This document shows positions 25,223-34,353 of a stretch of DNA of 64,000 nt, piece by piece (within the stretch, counting starts at the first letter, position 1; each line of letters opens with the position of its first letter). Below the pieces are notes generated by a model that saw only the letters and a list, made by a program, of their open reading frames with translations, was not told the DNA's origin and did not search any database. Source of the stretch: Kitasatospora sp. NBC_01250 (GTDB taxonomy: Bacteria > Actinomycetota > Actinomycetes > Streptomycetales > Streptomycetaceae). The stretch is taken from NCBI RefSeq assembly GCF_036226465.1, contig NZ_CP108476.1:682001-746000 (forward strand), given 5' to 3'. Both the position numbers and the translations under genes were made by a program.

Positions 25223-25440
25223 CAGAACCCTCCTTTTCTTATGTGACGTGGTGTCAACAACCGGGCGCCGGAATGGCGTCCGGTTGGGACAGTAGTTGAG
25301 GAATCGGGCTCTGGGAAGGGCATGGACTAGACCATTTTGCTCGGCTAGTCTCGGTCACCGAGAGGCCATGAGCGGAGCTTTGGCCGGTGTTCCCGTGCGC
25401 GCCTTCGCGCAATACCGCCGTAATCCCGAGGGGAGTGGTG
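25223..25440. promoter_or_regulatory. divergent promoter region of the RiPP cluster
   Basis: This 218-bp gap separates the precursor gene from the biosynthetic operon. On the minus strand TACTGT (complement around 25290) is a possible -10 element for the precursor. A perfect inverted repeat GACTAG/CTAGTC with a 14-base spacer (25325-25350) overlaps a TAGTCT -10 candidate for the + strand. The region is less GC-rich than its surroundings. Element calls are tentative. Confidence 0.5.
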
Positions 25441-26439
25441 ATGAGGCCCAGGCTGCTTCCCGACACGCATCTGCTGCCCAGCGATCAGGGTGTGGTGATC
25501 CGCGGCCCGCGGCACACGGTGGCGCTTCCGGCGCCCGGCCTCTACCCCTGGCTCGAACGGTTGCGACCGTTCCTGGACGGCAGCCGGAGCACCGGCGAAC
25601 TCGTCGCCGACCTGCCGCCGCAGGCGGCGCAGCACGTCCGCACGCTGGTCGAACTGCTCGCGCGGGAAGGGTTCGTGCGTGATGCCGCCGCCGATCTGCC
25701 GCACACCCTGAGCCCGGAGGTCCGCACCCGGCACGCCTCGATGATCGACTTCATCGCGTTGCGCACCGACTCCCCCGAGTACCGTTTCGAGCGCTATCGG
25801 AAATGCGCACCCGTGGTGACCGGCTCCGGCCGACTGGCGAGTGCGCTGGTTCTTGCTCTGCTCGCTTCGGGAATTGAGCACGTCCGTCTCCTCGTCGCAC
25901 GAAACGACGACCGCAGCGGACCAGGAGGCCTGGATTTGCCGCGCCTGCGCGAATGCGTCGAACTCCTCCGTGAAGCGGGGGGGCGCTTTCGCTACGAAGA
26001 ACTGTACGGAGAGGTTTCAGAACTGCCCGGGGATACGGGTGTGATCCTCCTCGGCGCGGACGTGTCCGACGGGGACGGGTCGGCACGGGTCCGCTCGGTG
26101 GCGGCTCGTTCGCGGGCCTGGTACGGGCAGGCGGTCGCCTCGGGGACGCAGGTGCTGATCAGTTCGGTGGACAGGGTCGACGATACGTCAGCCTCCCGGC
26201 CGAGGAACGGTTCTGAGGACGGAACTGCCCGGAAGGGCACGGAACAGCAGCCGAGCCCCTACCTGGGCGGCCCGGTCGCGGCGCTCGCGGCCAACCAGCT
26301 CTGCCTGCACCTGCTGCGTCGGGTGGCGGGGCTGGACGATCAGGAGCAGGCGGGCGGCCTGTCGGCGTCCTCCGGCGCGGCGGTGCTGGAGCTGGCCACC
26401 GGGCGCTTCCTGAGCGCCTCACCGGCGGAGGCGGCGTGA
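25441..26439 (+). CDS. RiPP leader-binding, Ocin-ThiF-like protein (TbtF-type), 332 aa
   Basis: The first 90 residues (MRPRLLPDTHLLPSDQGVVI, then FLDGSRSTGELVADLP and LLAREGFVRD) match the winged-helix RiPP recognition element found at the start of thiazole-forming cyclodehydratase partners. The middle has a Rossmann-like segment (VVTGSGRLASALVLALLASG) reminiscent of ThiF/E1 proteins. It would hold the precursor leader and deliver it to the YcaO enzyme. The ATG at 25441 follows GAGGGGAG by 5 bases. The stop overlaps the next start. A second protein of this class is encoded at 34350, so the two may serve different steps. Confidence 0.8.
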   Translation: MRPRLLPDTHLLPSDQGVVIRGPRHTVALPAPGLYPWLERLRPFLDGSRSTGELVADLPPQAAQHVRTLVELLAREGFVRDAAADLPHTLSPEVRTRHASMIDFIALRTDSPEYRFERYRKCAPVVTGSGRLASALVLALLASGIEHVRLLVARNDDRSGPGGLDLPRLRECVELLREAGGRFRYEELYGEVSELPGDTGVILLGADVSDGDGSARVRSVAARSRAWYGQAVASGTQVLISSVDRVDDTSASRPRNGSEDGTARKGTEQQPSPYLGGPVAALAANQLCLHLLRRVAGLDDQEQAGGLSASSGAAVLELATGRFLSASPAEAA

Positions 26440-27875
26440 CCGGCGCCGGCGGAGGCGGCGTGATCAGCGGCGGAGCGGGCGGGGCGGGCAGAGCGGGCGT
26501 GACCGCGACGAACCACCGGAGCCCGTTCCCGTTGGAGCTGTGGTCGGAGGCGGTCTACTCCCGCCGGTCGATCCCCGCCACACTCGCCGCGGGTGCCTAC
26601 GCCCCCGAGGCAGCCGCGCCCGCGCCCGCCGAGCCCGCCGTGCCCGTCGCGCTCCCCGACGAGCGGCGCTTCCCCCTGGTCGCGCCGCCGCTGCGCCTGC
26701 GGCCCGCAGGCGCCGGGCCGGCCGATCCGTCCGTGCTCGCCGCGCTGCTGCACTACTCCTACGGCCTGCTCCAGCACGACCTGACTCCGGGCGGCTGGCC
26801 GTTGCACCGCGCCGTGGCCTCGGCGCGCTGCCGCTACCCGAGCGAGCTGTCGCTGGTCGTGCCCGCCGCAGCCGACGGGCACCGGCCGGCTGCGGTGTAC
26901 CGCTTCGACCCCGTGCACCACCAACTCGCCCTGCTGCACCGGGCAGTCGACGGCACTGCGGCGGACGGCGCTGCACTGGACGGCACTGCGGCAGACGGCG
27001 CTGCGGCGGAGCCGGCCGGCGGCCCTGGATCGGCCCGATTCCTGGTGATCACCAGCCGGTTCGCCCGGACGGCCCAGCTCTACGGCGACTACGCCCCACG
27101 GCTCTGCGCCCAGGAGGCGGGGATGCTGCTCGGCGCCGTCCACCTGGTCGCCGCCGCACTCGGGCTGCGCACCCGCCCCGGCCGCGACCGCGAGACCCTG
27201 CTCGAACTCTGCGACGGCTGGACCCCGGGCGAAGCCGAGCACCCGATGGGATACCTGGAGATCGACAGCGCCGCGGAGCCCGGCGCTCCCGTGCCGTGGC
27301 TCCCCCCGGAGTTGGCCGCGGTGCTGCGTGCCCGCCACTCCGGTGCCGCGATCTTCGACCCCGCCCCGGTGGCCGCCCCAGCGGCGCTGCTCGTCGACCT
27401 CGGCGCCGCCCTCGCCGCCGCTCCCTTCGCGGACTTCTCCTGCCACCTGCTGGTGCGCCGGGTCACCGGCGCGCCACCCGGGCACTACGTCCACACCGGC
27501 GAGCGGCTGGAGTCGGTGCGGGCGGGCGACCCGCTGCCGATGCTCGAACAGATCGGGCAGACCGAGGGGCGCGTGTCGCTGAACTTCCGCAGCGTCGCCT
27601 GCACCGCCTACCTGGCCGTGCGGCGCGGCAGCGCCCTCGCGCGGTTCGGCGCGGACGCGTTCCGCCAGGTGCACCTGGTCGCCGGAGCCGCCGCCCACTT
27701 GGTGAGTGTGGTCGCGGCGCGCCACGGACTGAGTGCCCGGGTGCACAACGGCTACGACGCCGCCACCGCCGAGCGGCTGCTCCAACTGGCCCCGGACGAG
27801 GAGACCGTCCTGTTCCAGGTGGCGATCGGCGCGGCGGGACCGGCGGCCGGCTTCCGACTCCCGGTGGTGTTCTGA
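26436..27875 (+). CDS. SagB-type azoline dehydrogenase homologue, 479 aa
   Basis: The N-terminal ELWSEAVYSRRSIPATL and the two nitroreductase-like halves (LLHYSYGLLQHD, QLYGDYAPRLCAQEAGMLLG, then a second half ending HLLVRRVTG and NFRSVACTAYLAVR) fit the SagB/ThcOx family, FMN enzymes that oxidise thiazolines to thiazoles. The FMN contacts cannot be confirmed by eye and the protein is divergent, so it might be structural or inactive. Residues about 165-190 are a short Asp-Gly-Thr-Ala repeat. The GTG start sits in a GTGA overlap; a second in-frame GTG at 26460 lies in a direct duplication of the start region. Confidence 0.75.
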   Translation: MTGAGGGGVISGGAGGAGRAGVTATNHRSPFPLELWSEAVYSRRSIPATLAAGAYAPEAAAPAPAEPAVPVALPDERRFPLVAPPLRLRPAGAGPADPSVLAALLHYSYGLLQHDLTPGGWPLHRAVASARCRYPSELSLVVPAAADGHRPAAVYRFDPVHHQLALLHRAVDGTAADGAALDGTAADGAAAEPAGGPGSARFLVITSRFARTAQLYGDYAPRLCAQEAGMLLGAVHLVAAALGLRTRPGRDRETLLELCDGWTPGEAEHPMGYLEIDSAAEPGAPVPWLPPELAAVLRARHSGAAIFDPAPVAAPAALLVDLGAALAAAPFADFSCHLLVRRVTGAPPGHYVHTGERLESVRAGDPLPMLEQIGQTEGRVSLNFRSVACTAYLAVRRGSALARFGADAFRQVHLVAGAAAHLVSVVAARHGLSARVHNGYDAATAERLLQLAPDEETVLFQVAIGAAGPAAGFRLPVVF

Positions 27876-30718
27876 TGGCGGCCCGCGCAGCACGCTCGCT
27901 GACCACGGATGCGCCGACCACGGACGCGCCAACGACGGTCACACTGACAGCGGACGCGCCGACGACGGTCACACTGACAGCGGACGCACTGACGGCGGGG
28001 GCCGGGACGGGCCCGGTGGGCGTGCGCCTGGCCGGGCTGACCGCCGATGCCCTGGACAGCTCCCGGATCCCGTTGAGCACCGAACTCGCCCTGCGGATCG
28101 TCGCGTTGGACGAGACGATGCGCGCCGACGCCGCCGGGATCAGCGACGCGCTGCACGCGCTGATCGCCACCGAAGGGGCGCGCCCGTTCAAGTCGCGGCT
28201 GGTGGGCCTGCGCCGGGCGGTGCACCGAGGCGCCCGGGTCGGCGCCCTGCTGGACGCGGCGGCGCCACCGGAGGTGATCGGTCCGGAGCTCACCGGGCGG
28301 ATCCGCCGCCACGCCGCCCGCCGCGACGCCCGTGGCGAGCTCCTCGCGCAGCTGACCGCGGAGTTGGCCACGGAGACGCGCTCCGCCGCCGCGGCCCTGG
28401 GCCGGCTCGCACAGGACCCCGCGTTCGCCGTCGGCCTCGGCTACGCGAGCCCGGACCTCTACGACGACGTGCTGCGCTGGCTGGACCGCGAGCGCCTCGC
28501 GCCCGGGCGACGGCCGCTGGACCGGGCGGCCGTGCGGCTGGCGAAGTACGCGGCCAGGGCGGTGGCCAAGCCCAGTCCGCTGACCACCTTCGCCGCCAGT
28601 GGTTTCGGTGGCTGGGCGGAGGCCGCGGGCGCCGCAGTGCGCCTGGAGAGCACGGACCGGGCCACCGTGGTCGAGGCCGGTCTGCTCCCGCTCGCCCGGA
28701 TCGCCGCCGCCCTCGCCCACCTGCCCGAGCTCGGCGCGACGGTCCGACTGCGCGTCAATCCGTTCGCCACCCTGGTGCCCTCCCCCGACGGGGACCGGTG
28801 GCTCTTCACCACCCCGGGCCCCTCGGGCGAGGTGCGCTCGCTGCCGGCGACCGCGGCGCTCACCGCGATCCTGGCGGCGGCGCGGGAGGCGCGGACCCCG
28901 GCCGGCCTGCGCGCGCTGCTCGGTGGTCCTGACGCATCCACCGACGGGGTGGTCCGGGCGGACGCCGTGGTGGCGCAGCTCGTCCGGCTCGGCCTGCTGG
29001 AGGTCCACCCCGACCTGCCGGACCAAGGCCTCACCGCGTCGACGCTGAGCGCCTGGCTCGACCAGCAGGTCCCCGGCCAGGTCCGCAGCGAGCGCCTGGC
29101 CGGTCTGCTGGACGACCTGCGGGCGATCCGCGACCAGATCGACGCCGCCCGGTCGGCCGCCCCGACCGAGCACCGCGGCATCGCGGCGATCCTGCACGCA
29201 CGCACCGCGGACGCCGCCCGGCGCCTGGGCCTGCTCGCTCCGGCGGAGGAACCGGAGCGCGGCACCGGGTACTTCCACCACACCGTCGTGACCGGCACCG
29301 CCGCCACCCTCGACCGGGAAGCCTGGCGCCCGGCGCTCGCCGACCTCGCCCTCGTCCCCGGCCTGCTCGCCCCCTTCGACACGCTCGGCCCACGCCGCGC
29401 GGCGCTCCAGCAGCGCGCGGTGACCCTGCACGGCCCGGGCTTCCGGCGACCGCTCACCGCCTTCCTGCAGGACTTCGGCTCCTGGTGGGCCGAAGCCACG
29501 ACGGCCACCCCGACCGAGCGCGACGCGCGGCGCCAGGCCGCGCTGCGGGGCCTCATCGCGGACACGCCCGAGGACGCCGACGGCACGGTCCGGCTCTCCC
29601 CGCAGGCCGTGCGCGCGCTGTGCGGCGACTGGCCCGACCCGCACACCGCGGGCGACCGCCACGCCTGTTACGTCCAGGCGCTGCCCGGCACACCCGCCGG
29701 GCTCGGTCTGGTGCTCAACACGGTCACCTGCGGCCACGGCACCGGCCGGACCCGCATCGCGCGGCTGCTCGGCAGCACCCTCGGCGGTACTTCTGACACC
29801 GCTGGAAGCATTGGCACCACTGGGACCACTGACGCCACGTCTGACGCCACCTTCGACGTCCCGCAGGACGCCGACGCCCCGCTGTACGCCGAGTTCGACG
29901 CCGCCTTCGGCAGTGCCCTCAACCAGCGGGTGCCCGCGACGCCTGACGCGATCGACCTGGACGGTTCCCATCCCGACCGGCCGGCGGGCCACCTGCTCCG
30001 GCCCGCCGACCTGGAGGTGGTGCACGACCGGCAGGCGCAGCGGCTCCACCTCGTCCACCGCGACACCGGCCGGGTGGTGCGACCGCTCCACCTGGGCCTG
30101 CTGGCAACTCCCCTGCTGCCGCTGCCCGCCCGGCTCCTGGTGGAGGCCTTCGGGCAGACCTCCTACGCCTTCTGGTCGGACTGGCCGCAGCTGTGGCAGA
30201 GCGACCAGAAGGCGCCGGTACCGGAACCGACGGCGGACGCGGCCCCGACCCCGGGTCTGGTCCGGCGGGTGGCCAGGCTCGCCCTCGGGTCGGTGGTGCT
30301 GCGCCGGGCGGGCTGGTTCGCGGACCGCGGCCAGGCACCCGCCCGCGCCGCCGGGGAGCCGGACGCGGGGTACCTGGTCCGGGTCCACGCGTGGCGCGAG
30401 GCGCACGGTGTGCCGCTGCGCTGCTTCCTGCGGACCCTCACCCCGCGGCCCGCCGAGGGGTTCGCGGGCCCGGCGCTGCACGACAAGGACCGCAAGCCCG
30501 TGTACGTCGACTTCACCCACCCCCACCTGCTGCGCGTCTTCGAACACGCGGCGGCCACCGGACGGCCGCTGCTGCTCACCGAGGCCCTCCCCGAACTCCG
30601 CGACGCCCCCGCGCACCGGGACGGCCGGCGCCACGCGGCCGAGTTCCTGATCGAACTTCCCCCCGCGACGGCCCTGTTGCCGGATCCGACGACAGAACGG
30701 CGACCCGCAACGTGCTGA
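27875..30718 (+). CDS. LanB-type dehydratase, glutamylation component (TbtB-like), 947 aa
   Basis: The protein has the size and architecture of the large LanB N-terminal domain: an early ALRIVALDETMRADAAGISDA helix, the signature KPSPLTTFAASGFGGW at about residue 232, and a C-terminal half with KPVYVDFTHPHLLRVFEHA. In split thiopeptide systems this subunit transfers glutamate from glutamyl-tRNA to Ser/Thr of the precursor; elimination is done by the next gene. Residues 10-40 contain a perfect 30-bp direct duplication (TTVTLTADAPT units). The start is in a TGATG overlap with the preceding stop. Confidence 0.88.
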   Translation: MAARAARSLTTDAPTTDAPTTVTLTADAPTTVTLTADALTAGAGTGPVGVRLAGLTADALDSSRIPLSTELALRIVALDETMRADAAGISDALHALIATEGARPFKSRLVGLRRAVHRGARVGALLDAAAPPEVIGPELTGRIRRHAARRDARGELLAQLTAELATETRSAAAALGRLAQDPAFAVGLGYASPDLYDDVLRWLDRERLAPGRRPLDRAAVRLAKYAARAVAKPSPLTTFAASGFGGWAEAAGAAVRLESTDRATVVEAGLLPLARIAAALAHLPELGATVRLRVNPFATLVPSPDGDRWLFTTPGPSGEVRSLPATAALTAILAAAREARTPAGLRALLGGPDASTDGVVRADAVVAQLVRLGLLEVHPDLPDQGLTASTLSAWLDQQVPGQVRSERLAGLLDDLRAIRDQIDAARSAAPTEHRGIAAILHARTADAARRLGLLAPAEEPERGTGYFHHTVVTGTAATLDREAWRPALADLALVPGLLAPFDTLGPRRAALQQRAVTLHGPGFRRPLTAFLQDFGSWWAEATTATPTERDARRQAALRGLIADTPEDADGTVRLSPQAVRALCGDWPDPHTAGDRHACYVQALPGTPAGLGLVLNTVTCGHGTGRTRIARLLGSTLGGTSDTAGSIGTTGTTDATSDATFDVPQDADAPLYAEFDAAFGSALNQRVPATPDAIDLDGSHPDRPAGHLLRPADLEVVHDRQAQRLHLVHRDTGRVVRPLHLGLLATPLLPLPARLLVEAFGQTSYAFWSDWPQLWQSDQKAPVPEPTADAAPTPGLVRRVARLALGSVVLRRAGWFADRGQAPARAAGEPDAGYLVRVHAWREAHGVPLRCFLRTLTPRPAEGFAGPALHDKDRKPVYVDFTHPHLLRVFEHAAATGRPLLLTEALPELRDAPAHRDGRRHAAEFLIELPPATALLPDPTTERRPATC

Positions 30719-31812
30719 GCCGAGACCCCGAGAACTCCTGGGTCAGCGCCCACGTGTTCACCGCCCACCCGCTCGACCTCGTGGTGCGCCGGCTGCTGCC
30801 CGACGTGGTCGAGGACCTGCGGCACCGCGCACTGGCCGACCGCTTCTTCTTCCTCCGGCACTGGCAGTACGGGCCGCACCTGCGCCTGCGGCTCCGGCTG
30901 ACCGGGCCGCAGGCCGAGCCGCTGGTCCGCGCGGCGCTCACTGAGCGCGCGACGGCGTTCTTCCAGGCGCTGCCGTCCGAAGCCTCCATGACGGAGCGTC
31001 AGTACCAGGAGCTCGCCGAGCGGTTCGCCGCGCTGGAGCCGGAGAGCGAGCCCGGCACGCTGGCCGCCAACGACAGTCTGGCCTTCCTCCCCTACCGGCC
31101 CGAGCACGGGAAGTACGGCGACGGCGCCGCGCTGCGGGCGGTGGAGGAGTGCTTCGCGACCTGCAGCGAGCTGGCCGTGGCCGCGGTCCTGGCCGACTGG
31201 AGCCCGTCGCAGCGGCTCGCGCACTGCTTCGCCCTGCTGGTGGGCAGCCAGGAGCCGGGCGCCGGTCCGGCGGTGCGGGCGCCGCAGGGCGTGGCCGAGC
31301 TGTACCGGCAGCGGCGGGCCACCCTGCTCCCCGTCGCCCGCGCGGCACGCGCCGCCTCGGCCACGGCCACGGCCACGGCGGCAGCGGCAGCGGCAGCGGC
31401 AGCGGCCGGTGGCACCGACGCGGACCCGGTCACGCGCTGGCTCGCCGCCCTGCGACACGCCCAGCAGAGCGCAGAGAGCAGCGCCCAGCCCAGCACCCGG
31501 GACAGCGCCGGGGACAGCACCCGGGCTGCCGCCACCAGCCGCGCCGCCGCCCCCGCCGCCCGGCTGGCCGGCCACCTGACCCACCTGGCCTGCAACCGCC
31601 TGGGCGTGCGGCTCGACCAGGAGGCGATGCTGCGCGGCCTGGCCCGGCTGGCGGCGGCCGAGGCGGCCGACGAAGCCGACCGCGAGGACAGCGGTCACGA
31701 GAACGGCGGTCACAAGGACGGCGGTCACAAGGACGGCGGTCACGACGACCACGGTCACGGCGACGCCGTTCACGAGAACGTCGACCGCAACGACGCCGAC
31801 CGCAACGACTGA
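30712..31812 (+). CDS. LanB elimination-domain protein (TbtC-like), 366 aa
   Basis: WVSAHVFTAHPLDLVVRRLL and FFFLRHWQYGPHLRLRLRL are the signature of the SpaB C-terminal (thiopeptide-type) domain, which removes glutamate from glutamylated Ser/Thr to give dehydroalanine. The GTG at 30712 overlaps the end of the glutamylation gene by 7 bases, so the two subunits are made together. Residues 200-250 are an Ala/Thr-rich linker. The last 45 residues are unusual: a His/Gly/Asp repeat (GHENGGHKDGGHKDGGHDD) ending in Asn/Asp, possibly metal-binding or just expanded low-complexity DNA. Confidence 0.86.
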   Translation: MLSRDPENSWVSAHVFTAHPLDLVVRRLLPDVVEDLRHRALADRFFFLRHWQYGPHLRLRLRLTGPQAEPLVRAALTERATAFFQALPSEASMTERQYQELAERFAALEPESEPGTLAANDSLAFLPYRPEHGKYGDGAALRAVEECFATCSELAVAAVLADWSPSQRLAHCFALLVGSQEPGAGPAVRAPQGVAELYRQRRATLLPVARAARAASATATATAAAAAAAAAAGGTDADPVTRWLAALRHAQQSAESSAQPSTRDSAGDSTRAAATSRAAAPAARLAGHLTHLACNRLGVRLDQEAMLRGLARLAAAEAADEADREDSGHENGGHKDGGHKDGGHDDHGHGDAVHENVDRNDADRND

Positions 31813-31831
31813 GAAGAACGAGGGACTTGCC

Positions 31832-33013
31832 ATGGCACAGACAGCACCGGCGGCCGAACCGCAGTGGCGCGCGGCCCACATCGCGTACTTCGGCGACGGC
31901 ACCGACGAGTTGATCCTGCAGGCGGTGCGGCCGGTGATCGAGCGCTGCACCGGTCACGTCCAGTCGGTCTACGTGCTGCGGCACTGGCGCCGCGGGCCGC
32001 ATCTGCGCCTGGTCGTCCAGGCCACCCCCGAGACCTTCGCCGCACTGGTGGAACCCGCCGTGGCCCAACTCGTCGGCGGCTGGCTGCGCGAGCACCCGTC
32101 CACCGCCCCCACGCCCGACGAGGCCGCCCTGCTGCCGCTGCACCGCCGGCTCGCCGAGGCGGAGCGGGAACCCGGTCCGCTCACGCCGTTCCACCGCGAC
32201 AACTCGATCAGCTGGGAGGAGCACGACCGCCGGGTCGAGGTGCTCGGCTGCCCGGTCGGCGCGGACGAACTCGCCCTGTTCTACGAGCGGACCAACGGGC
32301 TGCTCTTCGACCACCTGGCAGCCGTGGCGGGCGGCGTCCCGCGCGAGACGCTGGCGCTGCGGCTGATGCTCGCCACCGCGCACACGCTCTGCCGGCACCC
32401 GGAGGACGCCTCGATCCGGCGCGGCTTCGTCTCCTTCCGCTCGCACGCCGAGGGCTACCTGAGCACGGCCGGACCACAGGTCCGCGAGGCCTTCGAGCAG
32501 CGGTACGCGGCCAACCGCGAGGTGCTCACCGCGCAGGTCCGCGCCGTGGTCGCCGCCTTCGAGCCCGGCGCCGCCGATGCCCCGAGCGCGGCGCAGGGCG
32601 AGGCGGAGCGCCGCTGGGTCGCGGCGATCGACCCGTTGGGCGGGCGGTGGACCGCGCTGTACGAGGCCGGCGAGATCCCCGAGGCGCCGATCCCGGACGA
32701 CGAGGAGAACGGCATCGGCGACCTGCTCGCGGCGAGCCCGCTGCACCAGGCGGTCGCCGGAAGCGCCACGTACAAGCAGATGATGTACCGGGATCCGCGC
32801 TTCCTGCGCTACCGCCTGATGCTCAACTACACCTACCTCCACCTCACCCGGCTCGGCGTCCCCGGCCTGACCCGCTACCTGCTCTGCCACCTCGCCGCGA
32901 ACGCGGTGGAGGAGGTGTACGGCGTCAGCGCGCTCCAACTGGTGCTCGCCACCGCCGCGAACGACGCCACCGCGCCGGGCGTGGCCGCCGCCGCACCGCA
33001 GGCGCGCGGGTGA
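31832..33013 (+). CDS. thiopeptide pyridine synthase homologue (TbtD-like), 393 aa
   Basis: It shares the SpaB-C-type fold with the preceding gene (VQSVYVLRHWRRGPHLRLVV) but has the features of the aza-[4+2] cycloaddition enzymes: PLTPFHRDNSISWEEHDRR in the middle and LMLNYTYLHLTRLGVPGLTR then LCHLAANAVEEVYGV near the C-terminus. Such enzymes join two dehydroalanines into the central pyridine and expel the leader, closing the macrocycle. Its presence is the strongest reason to call the cluster a thiopeptide rather than a linear azole peptide. A GAGGGA site precedes the ATG by about 8 bases. Confidence 0.87.
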   Translation: MAQTAPAAEPQWRAAHIAYFGDGTDELILQAVRPVIERCTGHVQSVYVLRHWRRGPHLRLVVQATPETFAALVEPAVAQLVGGWLREHPSTAPTPDEAALLPLHRRLAEAEREPGPLTPFHRDNSISWEEHDRRVEVLGCPVGADELALFYERTNGLLFDHLAAVAGGVPRETLALRLMLATAHTLCRHPEDASIRRGFVSFRSHAEGYLSTAGPQVREAFEQRYAANREVLTAQVRAVVAAFEPGAADAPSAAQGEAERRWVAAIDPLGGRWTALYEAGEIPEAPIPDDEENGIGDLLAASPLHQAVAGSATYKQMMYRDPRFLRYRLMLNYTYLHLTRLGVPGLTRYLLCHLAANAVEEVYGVSALQLVLATAANDATAPGVAAAAPQARG

Positions 33014-34353
33014 GGCCCGCCACCACGGCGGCTGCGGACCCCGCCGCCTACCCCCCGCTCGCCGGCACCGACACCGGCGGCACCGCCGCGCGCCGCTACC
33101 ACGCGCGGTACGGCAGCGTGCTGCCCGCGATCGACCTCACGGCGAGCAACACCCCGCCCAAGCACCACCCCGGCGCCCGGGTCGTCCCGCTGCCCTTCCC
33201 GCCCGGCTCCCCGGCAGCACCTGGGAACGGGTCCGATCCGGCCGCCCTCGACAGCCTCGGCACGCTCCTGGCTCTGCTGTGCGGCGTCACCCGGATCGAC
33301 TGGACCGGTGCCGGGGTCGGCGGCGGACGGCCGGTGCCCTCCGGGGGCGGCGCCTACCCCGGCGAGGTCTACGCGGCCACCGCGTCCGGGCTCTGCCACT
33401 ACCTGCCCGCCGCCCACGCCCTCGAACTCCTCTCCCCCGCCGACCTGCGGGCCGACGTCGTGCGCGCCCTGGGCCGGCCTCCGGTCCGGCGGCCGGAGCT
33501 GGTCCTGCTGATCACCACCCGGCAGGAGGCCAACCTGGCCCGCTACGGGCCGTTCGGCCACCGGTTGCAGGCACTCGACACCGGCGTCCTCACCGGAGAG
33601 GCACTCACCCTGCTGGCAGCGGCGGGCGCCGAACCGACCGCGCACGCACTCTTCGCCGAGCAGGCGCTGGGCGGGCTGCTCGGCCTGGATCCCGGGGCGG
33701 AGCGCGTCCACGCGGTCGTCACCGCCGACCCGGTCGGCCCGCTCGCGCCCACCGCCGAGCTGCTGAACCGCCGTTCGGCCCGGGGCGGCTTCGAACCGGC
33801 CCCGGTTCCCCTGGCGCGACTCGTCGAACTCCTCGACCGGGCCACGGCCCCGTTCCCCCTCGACGGCCCCAACGCCCCTGACGACCCCGGCTGCGAGCTG
33901 TACGTCGTGGCCGGCCGCGTCACCGGGCTGGCTCCCGGCTGCCACCGGCGCGATCCGCGCACCGGGGAGCTGGTCGCGCCGACCCCGGGCGCCACGCCCC
34001 GGGACCTCTTCCCGCCCGGCGGGCCGGGCGAGTTGGCCGGCTTCGAGGCCGCCTGCGCCCTGCTCGTGGTCGGCGACTACGAGCAGGGCTACCCCGAGCA
34101 CGGCGACCGCTGGTACCGGATGCTCAACCTGCGCGCCGGCATCCTCGGCCAGCGGATCGGCCTGGCCGCCGCGCGGGTCGGCCTCGGCGCCGGGCTCCGC
34201 TGCGACTTCGTCACCACCGGGACCGACCGCCTGCTCGGACCGGCCCTGGCGACGCTCCCGGGCCGCACCACCCTCCTCACCGTCCTCATCGGGCCGGAGC
34301 GCGGCTCCGGCACACCCGCCCACCACCTCCTCGCCACCGGAGGCCACCGGTGA
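33010..34353 (+). CDS. SagB-type azoline dehydrogenase (TbtE-like), 447 aa
   Basis: Canonical SagB landmarks are clear: YHARYGSVLPAIDLTASNTP at the N-terminus, RPVPSGGGAYPGEVYAATAS at the first flavin half, YRMLNLRAGILGQRIGLAAA in the second. The enzyme would use FMN to aromatise thiazolines made by the YcaO protein. It matches the family much better than the 26436 gene and is probably the working dehydrogenase. The GTG start lies in a GTGA overlap with the pyridine synthase stop. Confidence 0.86.
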   Translation: MRPATTAAADPAAYPPLAGTDTGGTAARRYHARYGSVLPAIDLTASNTPPKHHPGARVVPLPFPPGSPAAPGNGSDPAALDSLGTLLALLCGVTRIDWTGAGVGGGRPVPSGGGAYPGEVYAATASGLCHYLPAAHALELLSPADLRADVVRALGRPPVRRPELVLLITTRQEANLARYGPFGHRLQALDTGVLTGEALTLLAAAGAEPTAHALFAEQALGGLLGLDPGAERVHAVVTADPVGPLAPTAELLNRRSARGGFEPAPVPLARLVELLDRATAPFPLDGPNAPDDPGCELYVVAGRVTGLAPGCHRRDPRTGELVAPTPGATPRDLFPPGGPGELAGFEAACALLVVGDYEQGYPEHGDRWYRMLNLRAGILGQRIGLAAARVGLGAGLRCDFVTTGTDRLLGPALATLPGRTTLLTVLIGPERGSGTPAHHLLATGGHR

